20,120 bases of DNA, from the NCBI GenBank assembly GCA_029256485.1, contig JAQSXU010000058.1:1-20120 (forward strand), in the 5' to 3' direction. Made by a program: the position numbers and the translations under genes. Shown in pieces: positions 15,789-20,120 of the stretch. Within the stretch, counting starts at the first letter, position 1, and every line of letters begins with the position of its first letter. The stretch is from Clostridiaceae bacterium (GTDB lineage Bacteria; Bacillota_A; Clostridia; Clostridiales; Clostridiaceae). Under the pieces are notes generated by a model. It had not been told where the DNA came from, did no database searches, and saw only the letters and a list, made by a program, of their open reading frames with translations.

Positions 15789-16463
15789 ATGAAAGTTTGC
15801 ACAATAATCCAGGCCAGAACTGGTTCAACAAGATTACCTAAAAAAGTGTTAAGACCAATATGCGGAATTCCTATTTTAATTCATGATATAAATAGAATCA
15901 AAAAAAGTAAATTAATTGATAAAATTATTATAGCTACAACTGACAATAAAAATGATGATGCTATAGTAAATTTATTGAAAAAAGTTGATGTAGGTATTTT
16001 TAGAGGAAATGAAGAGGATGTTTTGGATAGATATTATAAAGCTGCAAAAGAATACAATGCAGACATAATAGTTAGAATTACAAGTGATAATCCACTAATG
16101 GATTATAGAGTAGTGGATGGTATTATTGAAAATTTAATCAATGAAAAAACTGATTATAGCTGTAATAATATGCCTAGAACATTTCCTTATGGTATGGATT
16201 GTGAATGCTTTACATTTAAAGTCTTGCAGGAAGCATGGGAAAATGCTAAAGAACCATATGAAAGGGAACATGTTACACCATACATAAGAAATAATAAATT
16301 TTATAAAAAGTCTAATTTGTTAAATAGTAGAGATTTATCAAACTTGAGATTTACTGTAGATACCATAGATGATTTTAAATATGTAGAAAAAATTTATGAG
16401 AACTTATATTTCAATTATAATGATTTTACTACAGAGGATATTTTGAATTATCTAAATATATAA
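15789..16463 (+). CDS. SpsF-type cytidylyltransferase (intact copy)
   Basis: This belongs to the SpsF / CMP-sugar synthetase family, which activates acidic sugars with CTP (cytoplasmic). The nucleotide-binding loop IIQARTGSTRLPKKVL lies at 6-21, followed by IIIATTDN (46-53), FRGNEEDVLDRY (71-82), the metal-binding region VRITSDNPLMD (95-105), REHVTPYI (159-166) and LRFTVDTIDDF (186-196). At 224 residues it looks complete. I chose the ATG at 15789, with AAGGA at 15779-15783, over one at 15759 inside the SDR gene. Two fragments of a second spsF-like gene lie on each side of the cassette containing this gene. It could activate pseudaminic acid or a different sugar; the sequence does not decide. 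Confidence 0.88.
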   Translation: MKVCTIIQARTGSTRLPKKVLRPICGIPILIHDINRIKKSKLIDKIIIATTDNKNDDAIVNLLKKVDVGIFRGNEEDVLDRYYKAAKEYNADIIVRITSDNPLMDYRVVDGIIENLINEKTDYSCNNMPRTFPYGMDCECFTFKVLQEAWENAKEPYEREHVTPYIRNNKFYKKSNLLNSRDLSNLRFTVDTIDDFKYVEKIYENLYFNYNDFTTEDILNYLNI

Positions 16464-16481
16464 TAGAGATGGTGATGGAGT

Positions 16482-17366
16482 ATGCAGTCTTTAGGTTTAG
16501 GAACAGTTCAGCTTGGAATGAAATATGGTATTGCAAATAAATGTGATAAGCCGACAGCGGATGAATCTTTTGAAATATTAAATTTAGCATATTTGAGTAA
16601 TATAAGATTACTAGATACTGCTTCAGCTTATGGTGATTCGGAGGAGATTATTGGAAGATATATAGCCAAAACAAGCAATGTATTTTCAATTTCCTCAAAG
16701 TTACCTAAAATGGATGATTATGATTGTTCTTATAGAAAGATAAAGGAATATGTATTGAAATCAATAGAAAAATTAAATGTAAATTATATTGAAAAATATT
16801 TTTTACATGATTTCAATATGTTACTAAAGAATCCTAAAATATTTTCTTATTTAAAACGATTAATGGATGATAATTTAGTAAAAGAAATTGGCATTTCAAT
16901 TTATACACCTCAAGAATTAGAGCTGATTTTAAAAAAATTTAATGCAATTGATATTGTTCAAATACCATTTAATGTTTTCGATCAAAGATGGAATGATGAT
17001 TTATTAGCAAGAACAAAAGAAAATAATATTAAAATAATTGCAAGAAGTGTTTATTTACAGGGATTGTTTTTCGCAGATAAAAATAAGGCTTATGGAATTC
17101 ACAAAAATGCCGTTAAATATATAGATGAAATGACACAATTTTGCAAAGACAATAATTTAAGTATTAGTGAGTTTGCACTAAAATATGTTACTGAACAGGA
17201 TTATATTGACTATATTATTATTGGTGCTGAGAATAAGAAGCAACTTCTTAAAAATGTAGAACTATATAATAAAATTAAGAAATCAGGAAGTAAAGATATT
17301 ACCTCATTTGCAAAAGAAAATTTTAAAAATATTGAAACAAAAATAATTGATCCTAGGTTGTGGTAG
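16482..17366 (+). CDS. Aldo/keto reductase family protein
   Basis: A 294-residue aldo/keto reductase. The N-terminus SLGLGTVQLGMKYGIANK is the beta-strand pattern typical of the subgroup found in surface-sugar loci. The catalytic tetrad can be assigned as Asp45 and Tyr50 (LLDTASAYGDSEE), Lys73 (SSKLPK) and His109 (YFLHDF). Cofactor-loop elements follow (IARSVYLQGLF, IIIGAENKKQL). It probably reduces or oxidises a sugar intermediate in the same pathway as the SDR two genes upstream, but the substrate is unknown. The ATG at 16482 follows the spsF-like gene by 18 bases. It is strikingly AT-rich (hand count 11 GC in 60 at 16801-16860). Its stop codon lies inside the spsF 3' remnant, exactly where composition changes. 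Confidence 0.88.
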   Translation: MQSLGLGTVQLGMKYGIANKCDKPTADESFEILNLAYLSNIRLLDTASAYGDSEEIIGRYIAKTSNVFSISSKLPKMDDYDCSYRKIKEYVLKSIEKLNVNYIEKYFLHDFNMLLKNPKIFSYLKRLMDDNLVKEIGISIYTPQELELILKKFNAIDIVQIPFNVFDQRWNDDLLARTKENNIKIIARSVYLQGLFFADKNKAYGIHKNAVKYIDEMTQFCKDNNLSISEFALKYVTEQDYIDYIIIGAENKKQLLKNVELYNKIKKSGSKDITSFAKENFKNIETKIIDPRLW

Positions 17367-17818
17367 TAAGAGTTACAAGTGATTGTCTGCTTATAGATAG
17401 TGAAGTTACAGAAAAAATAATACAGTACTACATGGACAATAATGATAAATATGACTATGTCAGCAATACTATTGACAGAACCTATCCAATGGGACTGGAC
17501 ACAGAGGTATTTAGCTTTAATTCGCTGCAAAAGGCATTTAATGAGGCATCAAGTATGAGGGACAGGGAACATGTCACTCCGTATATTTGGGACAACCCAC
17601 ATTTATTTACATTGTTTCAATATAAAAATCAAAATGATTATTCAAATTTAAGATGGACATTAGATACCGCAGAGGATTTTGAATTAATAAATAGAGTATA
17701 TGGTTTCTTATATGCAGCTAAAGGTAACAATTTTAATATTAGTGATATTGTTGAATTATATAGTTCACATCCAGAACTTATTGATATAAATAAGGACATT
17801 GAACAGAAAAAAGCTTAA
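17357..17818 (+). pseudogene. 3' remnant of an spsF-like cytidylyltransferase gene
   Basis: About 153 codons align with residues 92 to the end of SpsF-type enzymes: VVVRVTSDCLLID, then DRTYPMGLDTEVF, REHVTPYIWDN and NLRWTLDTAEDF, with a family-like tail HPELIDINKDIEQKK. The first 90 residues, which hold the CTP-binding loop, are missing, so the product cannot be active. Frame is closed by TAG at 17354-17356; the only near start is GTG at 17360, without a ribosome binding site. In SDCLLID the Pro found in the intact copy (SDNPLMD) is Leu. Composition (24 GC in 60 at 17461-17520) matches the pse genes downstream rather than the cassette upstream. With the piece at 14798 it probably represents one ancestral gene lacking about 45 codons. 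Confidence 0.85.
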
Positions 17819-17831
17819 AGGGTGGTTAAAA

Positions 17832-18272
17832 ATGTGTTTTCATCTAAAAAAAGCAGCTGCTGAGCATTGCGATTTATTATTCAAATGGACAAATGATAAA
17901 GAAGTAAGAGAAAATTCCTTTACCAAGGATGTTATAAAGTATGATGAACATGTAAAGTGGTTCTATGATAAATTAAATTCTCCTAATTGTAAAATTTTTA
18001 TATTTTATTTGGACAATGTGCCTGTAGGACAAGTAAGAATTGATGTGGAAAATCATGAAGCTGTAATCAGCTATAGTTTAGATAATAACTTTAGAGGAAA
18101 GGGATTATCAGCAGAAATGATTGGCTTGCTTGAGAAAAATGCTGATACTAATGTAAATAAATTAATAGGCTATGTAAAATTCAGTAATGTTATTTCACAA
18201 AGAGTTTTTGAAAAATTAGGATACACTAAGGAACTAAATAATAACTGCATTAAATATAGTAAAATAATTTAG
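17832..18272 (+). CDS. GNAT family N-acetyltransferase, probably PseH-like
   Basis: A 146-residue GNAT acetyltransferase. The N-terminus has LLFKWTNDKEVRENSF (about 15-30), a pattern seen in sugar N-acetyltransferases of this group. The acetyl-CoA loop is NNFRGKGLS (85-93), and VKFSNVISQRVFEKLGY is the typical motif B near the C-terminus. Standing directly before pseI, it most likely acetylates the 4-amino group of the UDP-altrosamine intermediate in pseudaminic acid synthesis (the PseH step), but SpsD-like roles are possible. I chose the ATG at 17832, with AAAGGGTGG at 17817-17825, over a TTG at 17799. It starts 13 bases after the spsF remnant. Confidence 0.85.
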   Translation: MCFHLKKAAAEHCDLLFKWTNDKEVRENSFTKDVIKYDEHVKWFYDKLNSPNCKIFIFYLDNVPVGQVRIDVENHEAVISYSLDNNFRGKGLSAEMIGLLEKNADTNVNKLIGYVKFSNVISQRVFEKLGYTKELNNNCIKYSKII

Positions 18273-18289
18273 GCGAGGTTTTGTATTTT

Positions 18290-19342
18290 ATGTGTGATGT
18301 AATAAAAGTCAAGAATAAATTAATAGGTAAACAGCAGCCTGCATTTATTGTAGCTGAGATATCTGCTAATCATAATGGCAGCTTTGACAGTGCTGTAAAG
18401 TTAATAAAGGAAGCAGCAAAAACAGGGGTTGATGCAGTGAAGCTTCAAACCTATACAGCAGATACCATAACATTGAATTGTGATAATGAATATTTCCAAA
18501 TAAAACAGGGAACTTTGTGGGATGGAAGAACACTCTATGATTTATATAAAGAGGCATATACTCCATGGGAATGGCAGCCTAAGTTAAAGAAAATTGCAGA
18601 GGAAGAAGGCTTGATTTGCTTTTCATCTCCCTTTGACAAAACAGCTGTAGATTTCCTTGAGGAAATAAATGTGCCTGCATATAAGGTGGCATCCTTTGAA
18701 ATAACAGACATACCATTAATAGAATATATGGCTTCTAAAGGAAAGCCTATGATTTTAGCCACAGGTATAGCAACATTAAGTGATATAGAAGAAGCAGTAA
18801 ATGCCTGCAGGAGAATGGGTAACAACCAAATAGCTGTTTTAAAATGTACTTCTGCATATCCTGCACCAATTGAAGAGATTAATTTAAAAACCATACCAAA
18901 TATTGCAGAAACCTTTGGAGTAATTCCTGGTTTGTCGGATCATACTTTGGGAATAACAGTGCCTATAGCTGCTGTATCCTTGGGAGCAAAAATAGTTGAA
19001 AAACATTTTACACTGTGCAGGGCGGATGGCGGACCGGATGCTGCATTTTCACTTGAACCAGAGGAACTGAAAAATATGGTTAAATCCATAAGAGAAGCGG
19101 AAAAGGCTCTTGGTACTGTACGTTATGATTTAAGTGATAAAATGAAAAAGAGCAGAGAGTTCAGCAGATCATTATTTGTAGTTAAGGACATGAAAAAAGG
19201 AGATATATTTACTAAGGAAAATCTAAAATCCATAAGGCCGGGATTTGGAATTCATCCAAGATATTATAATGAAATACTTGGTAAAAAAGTAAATAGTGCT
19301 GTAAAAATGGGGACACCTATGAACTGGAAGTTTTTTGAATGA
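18290..19342 (+). CDS. pseI: Pseudaminic acid synthase PseI
   Basis: PseI condenses 2,4-diacetamido-2,4,6-trideoxy-L-altrose with phosphoenolpyruvate to make pseudaminic acid (NeuB superfamily, cytoplasmic). The sequence shows FIVAEISANHNGSFD (19-33), DAVKLQTYTADTITL (48-62) and the PseI-type stretch GTLWDGRTLYDLYKEAYTPW (74-93), which favours PseI over legionaminic or sialic acid synthases. Later come FSSPFD, GLSDHTLG and VEKHFTL. The C-terminal SAF (antifreeze-like) domain covers about 285-350 (SRSLFVVKDMKKGDIFTKEN). Length 350 is normal. I chose the ATG at 18290, with GAGG at 18275-18278, over a TTG at 18281. It overlaps the start of a terminator hairpin at its stop codon. Confidence 0.94.
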   Translation: MCDVIKVKNKLIGKQQPAFIVAEISANHNGSFDSAVKLIKEAAKTGVDAVKLQTYTADTITLNCDNEYFQIKQGTLWDGRTLYDLYKEAYTPWEWQPKLKKIAEEEGLICFSSPFDKTAVDFLEEINVPAYKVASFEITDIPLIEYMASKGKPMILATGIATLSDIEEAVNACRRMGNNQIAVLKCTSAYPAPIEEINLKTIPNIAETFGVIPGLSDHTLGITVPIAAVSLGAKIVEKHFTLCRADGGPDAAFSLEPEELKNMVKSIREAEKALGTVRYDLSDKMKKSREFSRSLFVVKDMKKGDIFTKENLKSIRPGFGIHPRYYNEILGKKVNSAVKMGTPMNWKFFE

Positions 19343-19375
19343 TTAGTAGTTTTACTGCTAATCATTTCTTTTTTT
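19339..19375 (+). terminator. Intrinsic terminator at the end of pseI
   Basis: ATGATTAGTAG (19339-19349) pairs with CTGCTAATCAT (19355-19365) over 11 bp with one T-G pair and loop TTTTA, then a T-rich tract TTTCTTTTTTT (19365-19375). The pseI stop codon is inside the left arm. Confidence 0.92.
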
Positions 19376-19385
19376 ATAAGCAGTG

Positions 19386-19412
19386 TAAACTATTATTAAA
19401 AAAACTCGAAAA
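19386..19412 (+). promoter_or_regulatory. Weak SigD-like promoter before pseC
   Basis: TAAA at 19386-19389, 16 bases, then TCGAAAA at 19406-19412 (5 of 7 matches to CCGATAA, same spacing as flgM). A promoter is expected here because a terminator separates pseI from pseC, but this particular match is weak. Confidence 0.2.
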
Positions 19413-19472
19413 TAATAACTAGACAGTAAGACGGAAATATAAATCTAAATTTGAAAAAGGAGTGTTTATTTT

Positions 19473-20120
19473 ATGAGTAAAGAACTAGCTATTAATGGTG
19501 GAACACCAGTTAGAGATACATATTTATCCTATGGAAGACAATGCATAGATGATAATGATATAGAAGCAGTTACAAAGATTTTAAAGGGAGACTTTTTAAC
19601 TACAGGACCAAGTGTAAAAGCCTTTGAAGATAAGGTAGCTGAATATGTAGGTGCAAAGTATGCTGTAGCGGTTAGTAATGGTACAGCTGCACTGCATGCA
19701 GCTTGTTTTGCAGCAGGAATAAAAGAGGGAGATGAAGTAATAGTAACTCCTATTACTTTTGCTGCATCAAGCAACTGTGTTTTGTACTGCGGAGGAAAGC
19801 CGGTTTTTGTGGATGTTGACCCTAAAACATATAATATTGATGTGAATAAAATTGAAGAGAAGATAACAGAAAAGACAAAAGCTATAATTCCAGTAGATTT
19901 TACAGGACAAGTGGTGGATATTGATAGAATAAATGAAATTGCAAAAAAATACAATTTGACTGTAATTGAAGATGCAGCACATGCTCTTGGAAGTGAATAT
20001 AAGGGTAAAAAAGTAGGAACACTTTCACACATGACAGAGTTCAGCTTCCATCCTGTAAAGCCTATTACAACTGCTGAAGGCGGAATGGTGGTTACTGACG
20101 ATGAAAAGTTATATAAAAGA
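19473..20120 (+). CDS. pseC: UDP-4-amino-4,6-dideoxy-N-acetyl-beta-L-altrosamine transaminase PseC (partial)
   Basis: A PLP-dependent sugar aminotransferase of the DegT/DnrJ/EryC1 family, cut by the window end after 216 codons (families run to about 380). PseC aminates the 4-keto sugar made by PseB in pseudaminic acid synthesis. Visible features are LAINGGTPVRDTYLSYGRQ (5-23), LTTGPSVKAFE, VAVSNGTAALHAA with the phosphate-binding Thr/Ala turn, VIVTPITFAASSNCVLYCGG, VIEDAAHALGSEYKGKKVG with the cofactor Asp, and the PLP lysine at about 196 in FHPVKPITTAEGGM. ATG at 19473 follows an AAGGAG at 19457-19462. It is set off from pseI by a terminator and 130 bases, so it has its own promoter. Confidence 0.93.
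   Translation, partial: MSKELAINGGTPVRDTYLSYGRQCIDDNDIEAVTKILKGDFLTTGPSVKAFEDKVAEYVGAKYAVAVSNGTAALHAACFAAGIKEGDEVIVTPITFAASSNCVLYCGGKPVFVDVDPKTYNIDVNKIEEKITEKTKAIIPVDFTGQVVDIDRINEIAKKYNLTVIEDAAHALGSEYKGKKVGTLSHMTEFSFHPVKPITTAEGGMVVTDDEKLYKR

Noticed and set aside
14797..17357. An insertion sequence or transposon carrying the three-gene cassette
   Set aside because: No transposase or integrase gene, no terminal inverted repeats, and only a 5-base TGATC match near both junctions, which is expected by chance.
17360..17818. A 152-residue open frame starting at GTG as a functional gene
   Set aside because: It lacks the N-terminal CTP-binding part of SpsF, has no ribosome binding site and begins at a composition break; better described as a 3' remnant.
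19529..20032. A 167-codon open frame on the minus strand
   Set aside because: Lies wholly opposite pseC, whose motifs are clear; low-complexity Ser/Phe-rich antisense frame with no ribosome binding site context.
1..20120. CRISPR arrays, tRNA or rRNA genes
   Set aside because: No regularly spaced repeats and no tRNA or rRNA signature found on reading either strand.

Overview
The window is AT-rich DNA from a motile Firmicute, most likely a Clostridium-type bacterium. The evidence is low GC, strong GGAGG ribosome binding sites, FliY instead of FliN, a SigD-type (sigma-28) promoter, the FlgM/FliW/CsrA regulatory set, and a flagellin glycosylation locus with Maf proteins and pseudaminic acid genes. 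I do not assign a species.

Layout. (1) 32-2204: end of a basal-body/switch operon, fliM and fliY, closed by an intrinsic terminator. (2) 2205-2417: spacer holding a terminator, a 55-nt hairpin of unknown role and a textbook SigD promoter. (3) 2418-10324: late flagellar operon in the order flgM, flgN, flgK, flgL, fliW, csrA, flaG, an unknown basic protein, fliS, fliD and a fliT-like gene. (4) 10325-11367: the flagellin gene, with a leader of about 120 nt that carries two hairpins, each with a GGA in its loop, and its own terminator. (5) 11370-14796: two Maf-type glycosyltransferase genes (DUF115) flanking a small unknown helical protein gene. (6) 14798-17818: a broken spsF-like cytidylyltransferase gene whose two pieces lie on either side of an intact three-gene cassette (SDR, intact spsF-like gene, aldo/keto reductase). 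(7) 17832-20120: pseudaminic acid genes: a GNAT N-acetyltransferase (pseH-like), pseI, a terminator, then pseC, which runs off the window.

How the genes fit together. SigD and its inhibitor FlgM control late flagellar genes. FlgN, FliS and the FliT-like protein are export chaperones for hook-associated proteins, flagellin and FliD. FliW and CsrA couple flagellin export to flagellin translation, and the flagellin leader has two good candidate CsrA sites. The downstream sugar genes would make and activate a nonulosonic acid, and the Maf proteins would attach it to flagellin.

The observations most worth a second look are the split spsF pseudogene flanking the SDR-spsF-AKR cassette, the two loop-displayed GGA motifs in the flagellin leader, and the small unknown gene between the two maf genes. 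Lines counted by hand show much lower GC (about 17-25%, with one Maf line near 33%) across 11.4-17.36 kb than in the flagellar genes and in the DNA right of 17,357 (about 35-40%), which fits a separately acquired or exchanged segment. Bases 1-31 hold only the fliM ribosome binding site and the unassignable end of whatever lies upstream.
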